A stretch of DNA of 64,000 nt from Leptospira ellinghausenii (GCF_003114815.1 NZ_BFAZ01000009.1:62001-126000); one strand, 5' to 3'; shown: positions 19,928 to 30,867, counted from the first letter of the stretch. Notes: generated by a model from the sequence alone, not told the origin. A program made the numbers and translations.

Positions 19928-22900
19928 TGTCTCCGAAATTTTGCGAAAACCATTTTCATCTACCGTGTTTACAGCAGATACAACTTCTTTTCCATCAATT
20001 ATTTGGGATTGTTTGTATTTTATTTTGTTCATCAGGTTATCACCAAGTAGTTTGGCTACATTGGCGCAATGTTGGGATACGAGTTCATTTGTAGAGAGGT
20101 CAACATCTTGTGAATATTTACAGATTTCATCTCCCAATCGTTTTACATACGCATCTATTGTTTCCTTCTTTGGATCAAATGTGGCGTTTACCTTGGAAAG
20201 AGCATCACTGGAACTCACATATTCCACGAGCTCGGAGCCTATTGGACGAACTGAACGAGATTCGCGTAATCGTTTGTATTCATTAAGGGACTTTTCCACT
20301 GCCTTAGACATGGTAACATCTTTTCCACCACGTTTTACTTTGATTTTCGCTTCAATATCAGTGGTATCCACTCCTGCTTGTTTCAATTCGTAGAGTTTTT
20401 TTTCGGTATCTAACCTCGAGTCTTTCTTATAATCATCGATGATACTTGTTTTTAATTTGGAAATTCGATCAGTTTCTTTTGCCGATAATGGCAATTTTGT
20501 ATTTCCAACTTGCTGGTTGGACTGCTCTGGGGTAAACGTATCAGCATACCTGCTAACAGATTCACCAAACCAAAACAATCCTTTTTGAATCGGGTCGGTA
20601 AAACGGCTAAGGATAGACCGATCTGAATTGGATTCAAATTTCATTTTACCCATATCCGATCCAACTTGTAGGAAACTACTACCTCCACTCATTCTATTTC
20701 GCAGTAAATTGAGAGCGCCAAATCCACCTAACAATAAACTACCGAACAACCCAATCTGAGCAACTGTGTCGGAAAGCGGACTATCACCTTCATTTTCAAT
20801 CACATTCCCATTTTGATCAGTAACATCGCTTGCGTCTTGCGCCATATTGATGTTCTGATTGGCAAAATTGAATTCCTCAAGTTGGAATCCGTCTTTTGAA
20901 TTGGTTCCTATATTGACTCCCTGTAAAGTTGAAGTATATGCAATACCACTTGGGTCTATATTGGATGTGACTCCGAGTTTTGAGTTTGGTTCTGTATATC
21001 CAACACTACCACTGAGTCCCGATCCTTTTAGATCATACATCAAAGAGAAATTCCAATTTTTCCTTGGACCTTCGCCTGATGGATTATAATTGAGACCAAA
21101 ATTATAATTTTGATTTGAAGTAAAGTCTGTTGCAAATTGTAGACCCTTTGCGATGGCCTGTGAAAATTGTAAGGAGGAGTTTCCTTTTTCAGATAAAGAA
21201 TAACTCACATTATTAATTGAATTTCCTACACCAACAGTACCACCCCATCCATTTTGTTCTGAATAAGTGATACCAATTCCTGGCATCATACCTTTGAACA
21301 TACCGGATTGGAACTTCCCAAACATATCTGTCAGACCTAACAAGGAACCATTGGCAAATCCTGCAACTGCACCCTTTGTTCCCTCATGACTACCTGCTGC
21401 TGTTTGTAAGACTGTCGATGCGACCACTTGCCCCGCTCTTGCCGTTGCGGGGATTGCCCCTTTTGTCAAAACATTCGCAAATTTTCCAACTTTAGTCAAA
21501 GCTGAATTGGCACTACTCCAAACTCCACTTGCACCCAAAGTGATAGCTAAAGAAGCAGAATTAACAATCGTTTGCCGAATAGCAGTATTTTGTGCTTTAT
21601 CTTCTGATTTTTTCTTCTGGTATTTTCCATAAACACCATCCAAAGATTGTCTCACAAATGATTCATCAATCCCATATTCCTTTGCTAATTCTTTCGCTAG
21701 TAATGTTTTTCCAAATTCTACCATCACAGCATTTTTATCATTTAGGTTGAGATTTGAACTTTGGTGTTTTGTCCAATTAGCTTGTAAACCGAATGTCTGC
21801 AAGGTATATCCGTAATTAGCTTTAGAATCAGAGATTTGGTCTAAATTTCTTGCATTGGCAAATGTATGAGCATCTGTCATGATACTGTAAATTTCTTCAT
21901 CTGGTAAACCAATGGCAACAACTGCTGTTTTCAGAATCCCTCCTATTGCGCCCGTGATTTGTGAACCTATGTCTGAAATGATATCGTTTGACATCGCTTT
22001 ATCTGCTTTTTTTGCTTTCTGTTGCCCACGGATGTCACCAATGAGTTTAGCAATAGTGTCGGTTGGTAAACCAGTTGCACGTGCAAGAGATAGCGAAACA
22101 CTTGATTCTATAATTTGTTCTTCGTTCTTTTTGATTTCTTCCAGCCGTGTTTTCGATCCAGAAATTTGTTGGTTTAATTTTTGGTAATTTTTATCTCCTA
22201 TGAATTGTTTTGTTACAGCCATAACACCAGATAAGGCTAAATTGATTGGCACAGTCGCCAAACCATTTGTCACTGTATCAATCGCTTGTATTGTATGAGA
22301 AAGAGTTTTTCCCATGATCGTTTCCAATGATTGTATTGGATTTTTGATGGACACGAATTGATCACGCGCATTGATTTTTTTTGCGTTCAAGCGTCCTCGC
22401 ATAAAGTCGATTGCCATTGATGCCATTTGGATTTGTTTATCATTCCCTCCTGCTGCTTTGATCCAAACTTTAGCGATTTCAGTATTTATCGATGATTCTA
22501 ACTTTCCATTTAACGAAGCTTTCACTCCCGCAACACCACCTGATAGATAAGCGAGTGCCATTTCTTGTACAAAAGAATCTATATTCTCTTGTGATTCTTT
22601 TTTTGTTACGTATTTTTTATAATTATTTGCATTTAATGATTCAATTGCATTCAAATTTGTAATTAGCTGATTTTGGTCTTTTTTTAATGACTGAGTCGCA
22701 AATTTATCAGCGATCTGATTTTTTCTATTTTGCAGGGCTTCCCAATCTTCTTCTGTCCATTCAGTAAAAAAATCTTTTCGATCGATACTTTGGATTTTTC
22801 CGATAGAACTTAATGAAATTTGTTTACTTATCACAGACATTGAGGCATCATATTCGCCTTCGTTATTTCTAGAACCTAACATCCCATTGTAGATTTCTTT

Positions 22901-25186
22901 ACTAATATTGATAATTCCATTTTTCCCTGGATCAGAGACTACATACTCTTTTTTTAACAATCCATTACATTTTGTTCCGCTTGGATCTTCATAACATTTT
23001 CCAAATTTAGTTTTTTCTTCATCAGTTAAGCTTTTATAGTCTGCACTTCCGACTAAGATCATTTCTTCTTTTGACAATTTTCGATCACCGATCACATCTG
23101 TGTTTAAACCATACACATATTGGTTAATGAGTTTGTTTTGTTCCTTCTTTTGGAATTCCTCAAGTTCATGATTCATTTGGACAACACTAGCGTATTGACT
23201 GACCCCAAGCACTGTTCTTTGAAATGTTTCAACCAAAGAACTTTGTCCAAACTGAATTTCATTTAAATCATTCCCTAATAGAGATTCATTTCGAAAACTG
23301 AATAGTTTCCCTTGGTCTTGGATTGTTTTAAAATTAGATTCAAATTGTATAGGTTCTCCATTAGAAACTTTTGTTGTTACATCCCCTCTTTCATACAACT
23401 CACTCCAGGATTTCCATCCTTTCTCATTTTCTTCTTCTAACTTTTGTAACCAATTTTCTTTCGACGATTCTAAGTTCATTCGATTTTTCTGGTATTCGAG
23501 TTTTGCTTCTTCAATGAGTCCTTCTCGAACTCCAGCCCATTTTTTAAAACTGTCAGAATATTCTTTCACTCGTGATTCCCAATGAGTGATTGCTGGTAAC
23601 AATTTGTCCGTAAAACTTTTGTTTTGTTGGTTTAATTGTGAAAAATTAGAATCCCAATATAAAGACGTAGTATAGGAATTATCATCATACATTTCATACA
23701 AAACAGAATAACCGATAGCACCCATTTGGTATGAATAAGTTCCAGGAGTGAAAATTGTTAAATTACGTTCTGCTTGCCAAAAACCATACTTACTCTTCCC
23801 ATCTAAGATCAAATTCCCTTGTGTATGATGTGCATTCTCGAATGGAACTCCTAGTCCCATGATCGTGAAATTGTTAAGAAAATGGTAAGCATCGGTATAC
23901 AAATTGGCATTGATCAGATTCTGAACCCTTCGACCGTCTCCCAACTTTGCATTAATAATATCTGTTAATTGATGATAATCAGCATTATGGATGGAACGAA
24001 AAAATGATTGTAATTCAGAATCTTGAATCCCTGCAAATACTCCAACATCTCCGGGAATGTTACCCCAATTTTCATACTTAACATCACTTGACAATTGATT
24101 GTAATTTTGATTTCTCAAAATCCATTCTGCTTCTCCAATATTAAAACTTGTTTTTGAATTATTTAAATTGATTTGTAAGCCAGTTTGGTATGTATAAATC
24201 CGATCTTTATAATAGGTTTGTTCAACGAATGCTTTATTTGATTCGTCTGCCAAAAAATCCCGCATCTTCGTTGCAACATTTGTAAACAATAATTCAGGAT
24301 CTTTTTCATTTGAGGAAAGGACATCGGAAATTTCTGTAATCAATTTTGAGAATATCTTACCTGCTTCGTTATAACTTCCATCATAGTTTCGATACAAACA
24401 TCCAGTTGTAATTTCACAAGTACCTTCGATTCCATCTTTCATTTGTTGGATCATGGAAGCCAAAGCCGTATAGACCGTTTGTCTGTATTCGTCGATAACA
24501 TTCAAATTGCTAATGAATTGATTTTCTGTTTCCTGGAGAGTTGATAAGTATTTGAGATAATCCTCATCAAGTGATGCTAATGAAGACGCAAAAGAGTCTA
24601 ACCCCTCTTGTTTTGATTTTTCCCATTGGTATTCCCATTCCTCAGCTGCCCGCAGGATATTTTCTCGATTCTCAAGTAACAACTTTTCTTCCTGGGTATA
24701 TGATTCATAAATGGTTTCTTTTCCAATCCTTTGGAAATAAAGGGCATCTACTTTCCCTGTTTCTAATTTTTCTAAAAAACTGGTTCTGTTAAAAAAATAA
24801 TCATTTACTAAATTACGTTCCCATTCTGCATAAAAGACCGATGCTTCTGAAAGCAAAGAGCGTCTTCTCTCATCCACATAACCTTCATTTGAGATAAATT
24901 CATCCTCTCCTGTTTCTTTTTGTAAAATTTCTTCAATCTGACGATTTGCCTCTGTTTGCCAAGAAACAATCGCATTTGTCAATACTGTCTCGACAGCCTC
25001 TTCCCAATCTTGCAAAGAAGTTGAAAAATACAGTCTACCATATAAGTCTGCATATTCATTTGTCTGATAACTTGGGACTTCCCAGGTATCTTGCAATGAT
25101 TGGGAAAATACAACAGTAGAGTTTATTATATAATAACCAATGAAAACAAACGAAATGGCTCTAAACCAATATTGATATGATAACAT
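19298..25186 (-). CDS. giant TIGR04388-type secreted protein with a possible C-terminal NlpC/P60-like domain
   Basis: This is a 1962-residue protein resembling the very long Leptospira TIGR04388 family. A signal peptide ends near residue 29 (VVFSQ). Residues 40-250 are charged and probably coiled-coil. A long Glu/Lys/Asn-rich body follows. Residues about 1300-1450 are a glycine/asparagine-rich beta region (GVGNSINNVSYSL, SGSVGYTEPNSK), then a hydrophobic segment near 1472-1495 (TVAQIGLFGSLLLGGFGAL). The last 210 residues contain DCIRYIGAVL (Cys1755), KVGTIGI, SDHIYIVIG (His1866) and ISESAGG (Glu1888), an order like NlpC/P60 papain-fold peptidases. Its start has GAGGG upstream, 33 bases after the second RND gene. 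Function is unknown; the layout recalls polymorphic effectors. Confidence 0.85.
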   Translation of the reverse strand: MLSYQYWFRAISFVFIGYYIINSTVVFSQSLQDTWEVPSYQTNEYADLYGRLYFSTSLQDWEEAVETVLTNAIVSWQTEANRQIEEILQKETGEDEFISNEGYVDERRRSLLSEASVFYAEWERNLVNDYFFNRTSFLEKLETGKVDALYFQRIGKETIYESYTQEEKLLLENRENILRAAEEWEYQWEKSKQEGLDSFASSLASLDEDYLKYLSTLQETENQFISNLNVIDEYRQTVYTALASMIQQMKDGIEGTCEITTGCLYRNYDGSYNEAGKIFSKLITEISDVLSSNEKDPELLFTNVATKMRDFLADESNKAFVEQTYYKDRIYTYQTGLQINLNNSKTSFNIGEAEWILRNQNYNQLSSDVKYENWGNIPGDVGVFAGIQDSELQSFFRSIHNADYHQLTDIINAKLGDGRRVQNLINANLYTDAYHFLNNFTIMGLGVPFENAHHTQGNLILDGKSKYGFWQAERNLTIFTPGTYSYQMGAIGYSVLYEMYDDNSYTTSLYWDSNFSQLNQQNKSFTDKLLPAITHWESRVKEYSDSFKKWAGVREGLIEEAKLEYQKNRMNLESSKENWLQKLEEENEKGWKSWSELYERGDVTTKVSNGEPIQFESNFKTIQDQGKLFSFRNESLLGNDLNEIQFGQSSLVETFQRTVLGVSQYASVVQMNHELEEFQKKEQNKLINQYVYGLNTDVIGDRKLSKEEMILVGSADYKSLTDEEKTKFGKCYEDPSGTKCNGLLKKEYVVSDPGKNGIINISKEIYNGMLGSRNNEGEYDASMSVISKQISLSSIGKIQSIDRKDFFTEWTEEDWEALQNRKNQIADKFATQSLKKDQNQLITNLNAIESLNANNYKKYVTKKESQENIDSFVQEMALAYLSGGVAGVKASLNGKLESSINTEIAKVWIKAAGGNDKQIQMASMAIDFMRGRLNAKKINARDQFVSIKNPIQSLETIMGKTLSHTIQAIDTVTNGLATVPINLALSGVMAVTKQFIGDKNYQKLNQQISGSKTRLEEIKKNEEQIIESSVSLSLARATGLPTDTIAKLIGDIRGQQKAKKADKAMSNDIISDIGSQITGAIGGILKTAVVAIGLPDEEIYSIMTDAHTFANARNLDQISDSKANYGYTLQTFGLQANWTKHQSSNLNLNDKNAVMVEFGKTLLAKELAKEYGIDESFVRQSLDGVYGKYQKKKSEDKAQNTAIRQTIVNSASLAITLGASGVWSSANSALTKVGKFANVLTKGAIPATARAGQVVASTVLQTAAGSHEGTKGAVAGFANGSLLGLTDMFGKFQSGMFKGMMPGIGITYSEQNGWGGTVGVGNSINNVSYSLSEKGNSSLQFSQAIAKGLQFATDFTSNQNYNFGLNYNPSGEGPRKNWNFSLMYDLKGSGLSGSVGYTEPNSKLGVTSNIDPSGIAYTSTLQGVNIGTNSKDGFQLEEFNFANQNINMAQDASDVTDQNGNVIENEGDSPLSDTVAQIGLFGSLLLGGFGALNLLRNRMSGGSSFLQVGSDMGKMKFESNSDRSILSRFTDPIQKGLFWFGESVSRYADTFTPEQSNQQVGNTKLPLSAKETDRISKLKTSIIDDYKKDSRLDTEKKLYELKQAGVDTTDIEAKIKVKRGGKDVTMSKAVEKSLNEYKRLRESRSVRPIGSELVEYVSSSDALSKVNATFDPKKETIDAYVKRLGDEICKYSQDVDLSTNELVSQHCANVAKLLGDNLMNKIKYKQSQIIDGKEVVSAVNTVDENGFRKISETDCIRYIGAVLFGAGLTEKGNFANLNSDVYLTPEEMERMATEFNSGYVHKNGVEYFRQAGSFTKLVSERLTTETELKAHKAKGIIPDLKVGTIGITRKMETIEGTKRDAMKSDHIYIVIGKQFNPTLGVMEYLISESAGGKGVQNRWIRAETNKQIITNLTSKYKSQKMSDTQISEKISKLKIPDIHSDYLIRSEFYNLKPQGTVKNENV

Positions 25187-25219
25187 AAAGACCCTCAGAT
25201 TAAAGAGGTGAACTTTTCG

Positions 25220-27889
25220 TTATCTGGTTCTGAAATTTTTTAAACTGTTTTTGCACTTATCATTTAAGATTCCAAAAACATGGAACAAAAACAGTGACTG
25301 GAATAAATAAACACCCGATTTCCATGGATAAAAATAAGAACCAAATAACAATCCAACGTAAGGAAGGCTTAGGTAAAAAGAACTGATACCCTTATCAAAA
25401 GAATTCATTCGAAAAAAGAGAAATAAGAATGGGATAAAGCATAATTGATCATAATTTCTTGTAAAAAATTGAGTTTGCCATTTACATAGGATTACAAATG
25501 CAAACATAAAAGATAAAAATTCGATCCAGTACTTTTTCCGAAATATCAATGGCATTAGACATAAAAGCAAAAAAATAAATTGATATTTGATTGTCCCAGG
25601 ATTTGTTTTCGTTCGTTCTACCAATTGAGTCTTATCATTGGCGAGTAATCTTCGAATCCCCTCCTCCATTGCAAGCCAATCGATATCCACACCTTTGACA
25701 AAGATTTCCAGACTTGTCTCTGAATTCTTATGGTATATTTTCCCCAAATTCTGTTGGGTTGAGTAATGCCTTAGTGATTCAGTATAATGAATTTTCCCAT
25801 TTCCAACAACAATTGGCTGCTTTCTGAAATTCTCTGTTGAAATCGTATGATTTGCACTTAATTTTACATCAACTAACTTTCCACCGTATAACATTTTACT
25901 AACGATATTCGATTGTAATAATAGATTTGTTTCCCGAATCGAAGGATCAAGACCTATTCCCATTTTGGTCAGATGATACGCATTGGAATTAAACTCGATG
26001 CCTTCCACTGAAGGTTGAAATCCTAATACCACTTCCGTTACTTTTTTTTGAACCTGAACCCAAGGAATGATCTTTAAAACTGAAGTTTCTAATGATTTTG
26101 GATCCGGGTTTGAGAACCTTAAAATGGTTGATTCAAAACCTTCCATTTCTTCTAAAAAATGAAAGTAACCCATTTCCGAAGGTAAGTTCATAAAATGAAG
26201 GGAATGAATCCCTTCCTTCCATTTCATATAAAAATCAGACCTAGTATTCTTATGAGTCACAACAAGTAAGTTTGTCAATTTGTTCTGAAGGATTGATTGT
26301 TCCACTTGTTTTGTTATACGGTTTCTTTCTGATTCTGCTACATAAGAAGGGAATTCCAATCTTGCCAATTGAATGTTTTCTAAATGGGGAATGGAAGATA
26401 CTGGATCAAAAAGCACTGGCAGAGAATATAAGAAGAACAGAAAAAAGAATGAGAAAGAAATAATGTCAACAGTATTGAAACGAGGAGGTTCCCTCTTTGA
26501 AACCAATTCATTTAGCTTCTGTATTTGCAATTCGAATAAGGAAAAACTTTGTTTTCCTTTGATCTGCCAAAATATAAAAAACAAATGTAGAAGGATTGGA
26601 TAAAAAACGAGTGCAAATAAAAAGATAAGAACTAAATTTAAAATCGAAATGGGAACCAAATGAAAATAAAGTGCGAGGCACAAAATCGAACTTGCAAAGT
26701 ACAATTGTTTTTTATGCACAATCATCCTTCGAAAGGAAATAAAAGGTAACTGGACTTTTAAAAGTAACAAAAATACAAAACCAGAGATTCCGATAGTTAG
26801 ATCCAAACACGTGAGACTAAAAAATAAGCACACAAGAAACAAAATAAATGTTAACGTGTGTATGATGCTCAAGCTCCATTGCTTTTTCAAAATACCAAAA
26901 TAAATGAAATAAAAAACTTCGATTACTAGATAAAGGTAAAAAATGATCTTTATATTCTCTAGGAAATCCTCTTGGCTTGAAAACACAAATTGCCAATCGG
27001 GGAACTCAGATAGAAACGAATCTAAAAGAAACGATAATTGAATGAGTTGGAAAGGATTGTTTGTAACGATCACGATTGATTCAAAACTCGAACCATTGAT
27101 TCTTGTATGATTTTTTCCATACACATTCGTTATACTCGTCGTTGCAATTTTCCCCAGAGTAAGTAAAGTTTTCCCTTGTATCAAGATTAAAACTTTTTCC
27201 CATTCGATCGGATCAATTGGATACTCTTTTACAAAATATTGCTTTTGACTCGGATCATAGGAAACCGAATCTAAATGATGGCGTAAACTATCGTAAATTT
27301 CCACCATGGATGGGCTCACGCCATTCAAAAGACGATTATGTTCTACATTGATTTGAATTTCTGTTTCAGATTCCGGTTGGTATGATACTTTTTTAACACC
27401 CGTTAAATTCTGAATTTTTCTTAATAACCCAGCAGGTGGTGGCATTGTATTTTTGGAAATTCTACGGAGGAGGATCATATTTGAATCATTTCCAGAATCA
27501 AACATAAACCTAGGAAACAATACACCTTTTGGGAATAGAGTTTGATTCAAAATATATAAATTTCGAATTGTTCGAATGAGATCCTCTTTTTGGACTCCTT
27601 CACTCAGTTTTAAGTGCATGGAAATACTTCCAAACTCCGAAACAGATTTGAGTTCCAAATACCCACTCACCGATTTTAACACCATCTCCCAAGGTTTCGT
27701 AAGTGACTCTTCCATTTGGCTCGTAGTTTTGCCAGGCCAATTTTGTGATATAATCAATGTATGTTGGTCAAATTTCTCCCTACTTTCACTTATTAAAATT
27801 TCCCGACATGTCATTAGAGAAATCAAAATGACAGTGCCAAAAAACAAAAACCATTGGTATGGAAACTTTTTGGCAAAGAAGAAACTCAT
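25220..27889 (-). CDS. divergent RND-type inner-membrane protein, second subunit
   Basis: This is an 889-residue protein with an RND-like plan: a first helix near residues 10-27, a large periplasmic domain, a helical bundle around 310-480, a second periplasmic domain and a final helical bundle after 750. It is shorter and more divergent than normal RND pumps. The helix that should correspond to TM4 (GISGFVFLLLLKVQ) has no acidic pair, so the proton relay seems lost. I chose ATG at 27889 because it shares one base with the stop of the first RND gene. A longer frame would overlap that gene by 82 bases. It probably forms a mixed complex with the first subunit, as MdtB and MdtC do. Confidence 0.75.
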   Translation of the reverse strand: MSFFFAKKFPYQWFLFFGTVILISLMTCREILISESREKFDQHTLIISQNWPGKTTSQMEESLTKPWEMVLKSVSGYLELKSVSEFGSISMHLKLSEGVQKEDLIRTIRNLYILNQTLFPKGVLFPRFMFDSGNDSNMILLRRISKNTMPPPAGLLRKIQNLTGVKKVSYQPESETEIQINVEHNRLLNGVSPSMVEIYDSLRHHLDSVSYDPSQKQYFVKEYPIDPIEWEKVLILIQGKTLLTLGKIATTSITNVYGKNHTRINGSSFESIVIVTNNPFQLIQLSFLLDSFLSEFPDWQFVFSSQEDFLENIKIIFYLYLVIEVFYFIYFGILKKQWSLSIIHTLTFILFLVCLFFSLTCLDLTIGISGFVFLLLLKVQLPFISFRRMIVHKKQLYFASSILCLALYFHLVPISILNLVLIFLFALVFYPILLHLFFIFWQIKGKQSFSLFELQIQKLNELVSKREPPRFNTVDIISFSFFFLFFLYSLPVLFDPVSSIPHLENIQLARLEFPSYVAESERNRITKQVEQSILQNKLTNLLVVTHKNTRSDFYMKWKEGIHSLHFMNLPSEMGYFHFLEEMEGFESTILRFSNPDPKSLETSVLKIIPWVQVQKKVTEVVLGFQPSVEGIEFNSNAYHLTKMGIGLDPSIRETNLLLQSNIVSKMLYGGKLVDVKLSANHTISTENFRKQPIVVGNGKIHYTESLRHYSTQQNLGKIYHKNSETSLEIFVKGVDIDWLAMEEGIRRLLANDKTQLVERTKTNPGTIKYQFIFLLLCLMPLIFRKKYWIEFLSFMFAFVILCKWQTQFFTRNYDQLCFIPFLFLFFRMNSFDKGISSFYLSLPYVGLLFGSYFYPWKSGVYLFQSLFLFHVFGILNDKCKNSLKNFRTR

Positions 27890-30867
27890 TACATAAAACC
27901 AAAAAATTTGGTGAAAATTCTTGGATAAAGGTAAAACACAAACACATAAGAAATGAGAATTCCGATACACATTGTCACAGCAATCGATCGGACAAATTCG
28001 GATCCTGGTAATATTATGAAAACAACTGGAATCAAACCAAAAAACGTACTTCCAAAGTTAAGTAAAATTGGTTTTCGTAACCAATCAAAAACCGATTTAA
28101 TTCTAAGTGAATTATCAAAAATCTCTTTCGTTAACTCCCATCTTTCGCCATAAAGCGAAATACTATCAATAGATAAACCAATCAAAATAACGAGTCCCAT
28201 ATAATGTCCAAAATGAATTTCAGGAATTAATAAAATCAAACACATGCTTACTGACAGAAAATAACATATACTTATTGAAAGATATATAAATGGCCGATAA
28301 AAGGATTCGTAAATCCCAACTAACGCCAAGTAGATTAAAACAAAAGAACAAACCAATAATAGGAGTAATATCTTATAAAAATTGAATGTTTCTTCATTTG
28401 CTGAAGTGATATAGTATTGTAGTCCCTCTATTTTTTGAGAAAGGATACTTTTTTCGATCCCTAAATTGCCTTCCCATTCCAAATAAAATTTTTCTGATTC
28501 CCTTTGGTAAACGGAAAACGTTTTTTGTTCCGTCATTTGGAATAATGATTCTGGAAAAATCCGTTCTTTGCTGACCGATTTAAAAAGTGGCAATGAAGAG
28601 GAAGTAGGCAAATTTAAATCGTCAGATCCTTTGCTAATTGATAGATACAATGGGAGTAAATTATTTTTGCCTAAAAGGCCCAAGTATTTTGGCGAAGATC
28701 GGTATAGTAGATTTTTTTCCAAATCATCTATGTCTGGTTGGACTTCCGAATTGGGTAAAATTTTCGATTTCCAAACCTTCAATGTGATGTTTGTTGGCAA
28801 AAAATGGAAATCACCACCTAACTTCTCTTTTGAATTGGAATGAATAACTTCGTTTGCAAAACGATTCAATTGCTCCCAATCTTCATGCAGTAAAACAATT
28901 TTATTTACAGGGAGAAATGGTAAAGAATGCGATAATTCGGAATGAATCTCAGCTGTTTCCACTTGCCAGCGATTCGGGTTTATCAATTGCATCACTTCAG
29001 AGAGCCATTTTTCAGATCCATCAAAATCAAACCATTTGATGACAAAAGGAACAGCATTTACATTCGGATCCAATTGGTCCAAGTGAGGGTTTTGAGGTAA
29101 GATTACAATATTTTGAAGTAAATGGTTTCCATTGAATCGACTCAGAATTTCTTTAATGAGGAATTTTTCTTCCACAAACTGAATCGTTGATTTTGGAACC
29201 ACATGGATCATTTTTCCAATCGGTTTTGGTTTTGGAAAGATTTGGAATTGGTCGTTGTTCCAATAAGAAACAGATGTTAAAAATATTAGCAACAAACATG
29301 AAAATGCGATCCATTTTTTCCAAGGCCATTTCAGAAATAAATCCCAAGGTAATTGAAATAGATCCTTCTTTTGATGAATTGTCTTTTTGTGCAGCGAAGG
29401 ATTAAAAGTAAGGAATAATAAAGGAATGATCGTGACCGATGTCACAAAACTGGAAAAAATCAATAAGACAATACTGAGTCCAATATCATAAAAAAAATCC
29501 CTCCACTCATGTGCATATAACAATAAAGGGAAGATCACTACCATGGTAGTTAATCCAGAACAAAACAAGGAAATCAAAACATTTTTTACACCTTCCGCGA
29601 CACTGTTCACATTCACTACTTCCTTTCGGCATTGGGATTGGATGGAGTAATAAATCAAATTATTTGCATCGAATAACATTCCGATTCCAACTGAGATCCC
29701 ACTGAGACTCAATAAGTTGACTGAAATGGAAAAAAGATTCATGAGATGGAAAAAACAAACAAGAGAAAAGATAACGGAAAATAACAAACACAATACAGGA
29801 AATAATTCTTTGTACAAAGAGTAGGAGAACACGAGAGCAAATAGTAAACTTGCCAATAGAAAGAAAATGAATTGGTATAATTGATTAGTTAATTCAGTTG
29901 AAGTATCAGAGTAAACAACAGGTTTAATGGATTCATTGTAGTTGTTTAATATCAGATGGATTTGAGATGAAAGTTTTATAGGATCTTGAGATCTTTCTGC
30001 ATAAATGGCAAAATATACAGATTCATTCCCACCATGTTCCACAAGTTGATTCTGTGAAGAATGATGCATCGATGTTTCTGCAATTGCTTCTAGTGGGATG
30101 TATTTTGTATCTCCTAGATGAATTGGAAATTTTCGAATCTCTTCTAATGAGGAAATCTCAGGCCCATATTTAATTTCTGTTTCCCTGCCTAAATCAAAAA
30201 GTTTCCCAAGAGATCCTGCCTGGATGGCAGAAGTAATTTGTAACTCTATGTCTTTTATTTTGATTGGATGAAAGTTTAATACTGCTTCTCTTAATCGAAT
30301 TAATCCAAAAGATTCAGAATCACCAATTTTTTTCACTTCGATCACTCCAGAAATTCTCTCCAGTTTGTATTTCAGTTGATTGATCAAAAATGAGAAATTT
30401 TCATTTGTTAAATTGGTTCGTTTGGAAATCGTAAACTCAAAAAATGGATTTTGGTTTTCACTTCCCATTTGAACTTTGGGAGTTCCAACCCCAAGAGGTA
30501 ATTCATCTTTTATTTCATACAATAACTGAAATAATTCTTCTTTAAATTCCCAGAGAGATACCTCCGATTGTAAATAAATTTCAATCTTTGAATGTCCATG
30601 ATCCGAATGTGTTCTGATTTGTTTGACCGCATTCAGTGAAGAAATGCGTTTTGACATAGGCAAACTCAATGTCATATCCACTTCTTCAGCTGAATGATTC
30701 GGAAATGCTGTTGTAATCTGGTATTTTAGCGGAGTCAGATTTGGCAATAATTGGAACCGAAAACGATCCATTTGAAAATAAATGCCGATGAACATTAAAA
30801 TGATCCCAACCCAACACAAACGATTGTGTTTTTCGAATAATTGGATCAGGTTTCTAACAAATATCAT
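27889..30867 (-). CDS. RND family transporter subunit, first subunit
   Basis: This is a 992-residue protein with the AcrB/CzcA plan: an N-terminal helix, a periplasmic porter region beginning ITTAFPNHSAEEVDMTLSLP, helices 2-6 around 330-500, a second porter region, and helices 8-12 at the end. In the TM4 equivalent, GIGMLFDANNLIYYS keeps one Asp (Asp400) but has Ala401 in place of the second. In the TM10 equivalent, GLSIDSISL has Asp901 where AcrB has Lys. The proton-coupling site is therefore rewired. It starts in a four-base overlap with the adaptor gene and ends in a one-base overlap with the second RND gene. The substrate is unknown. Confidence 0.85.
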   Translation of the reverse strand: MIFVRNLIQLFEKHNRLCWVGIILMFIGIYFQMDRFRFQLLPNLTPLKYQITTAFPNHSAEEVDMTLSLPMSKRISSLNAVKQIRTHSDHGHSKIEIYLQSEVSLWEFKEELFQLLYEIKDELPLGVGTPKVQMGSENQNPFFEFTISKRTNLTNENFSFLINQLKYKLERISGVIEVKKIGDSESFGLIRLREAVLNFHPIKIKDIELQITSAIQAGSLGKLFDLGRETEIKYGPEISSLEEIRKFPIHLGDTKYIPLEAIAETSMHHSSQNQLVEHGGNESVYFAIYAERSQDPIKLSSQIHLILNNYNESIKPVVYSDTSTELTNQLYQFIFFLLASLLFALVFSYSLYKELFPVLCLLFSVIFSLVCFFHLMNLFSISVNLLSLSGISVGIGMLFDANNLIYYSIQSQCRKEVVNVNSVAEGVKNVLISLFCSGLTTMVVIFPLLLYAHEWRDFFYDIGLSIVLLIFSSFVTSVTIIPLLFLTFNPSLHKKTIHQKKDLFQLPWDLFLKWPWKKWIAFSCLLLIFLTSVSYWNNDQFQIFPKPKPIGKMIHVVPKSTIQFVEEKFLIKEILSRFNGNHLLQNIVILPQNPHLDQLDPNVNAVPFVIKWFDFDGSEKWLSEVMQLINPNRWQVETAEIHSELSHSLPFLPVNKIVLLHEDWEQLNRFANEVIHSNSKEKLGGDFHFLPTNITLKVWKSKILPNSEVQPDIDDLEKNLLYRSSPKYLGLLGKNNLLPLYLSISKGSDDLNLPTSSSLPLFKSVSKERIFPESLFQMTEQKTFSVYQRESEKFYLEWEGNLGIEKSILSQKIEGLQYYITSANEETFNFYKILLLLLVCSFVLIYLALVGIYESFYRPFIYLSISICYFLSVSMCLILLIPEIHFGHYMGLVILIGLSIDSISLYGERWELTKEIFDNSLRIKSVFDWLRKPILLNFGSTFFGLIPVVFIILPGSEFVRSIAVTMCIGILISYVFVFYLYPRIFTKFFGFM

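Noticed and set aside
19860..20393. Long open frame antisense to the giant gene
   Set aside because: It mirrors the codon bias of the coding strand and has no ribosome-binding site or known motif.
27890..27970. Longer start for the second RND protein
   Set aside because: It would overlap the first RND gene by 82 bases, whereas ATG 27889 overlaps by one base and starts at the first membrane helix.
25220..30867. The two RND genes as one gene broken by frameshift
   Set aside because: Each has its own N-terminal helix, two porter regions and helix bundles, so they are two full-plan proteins.
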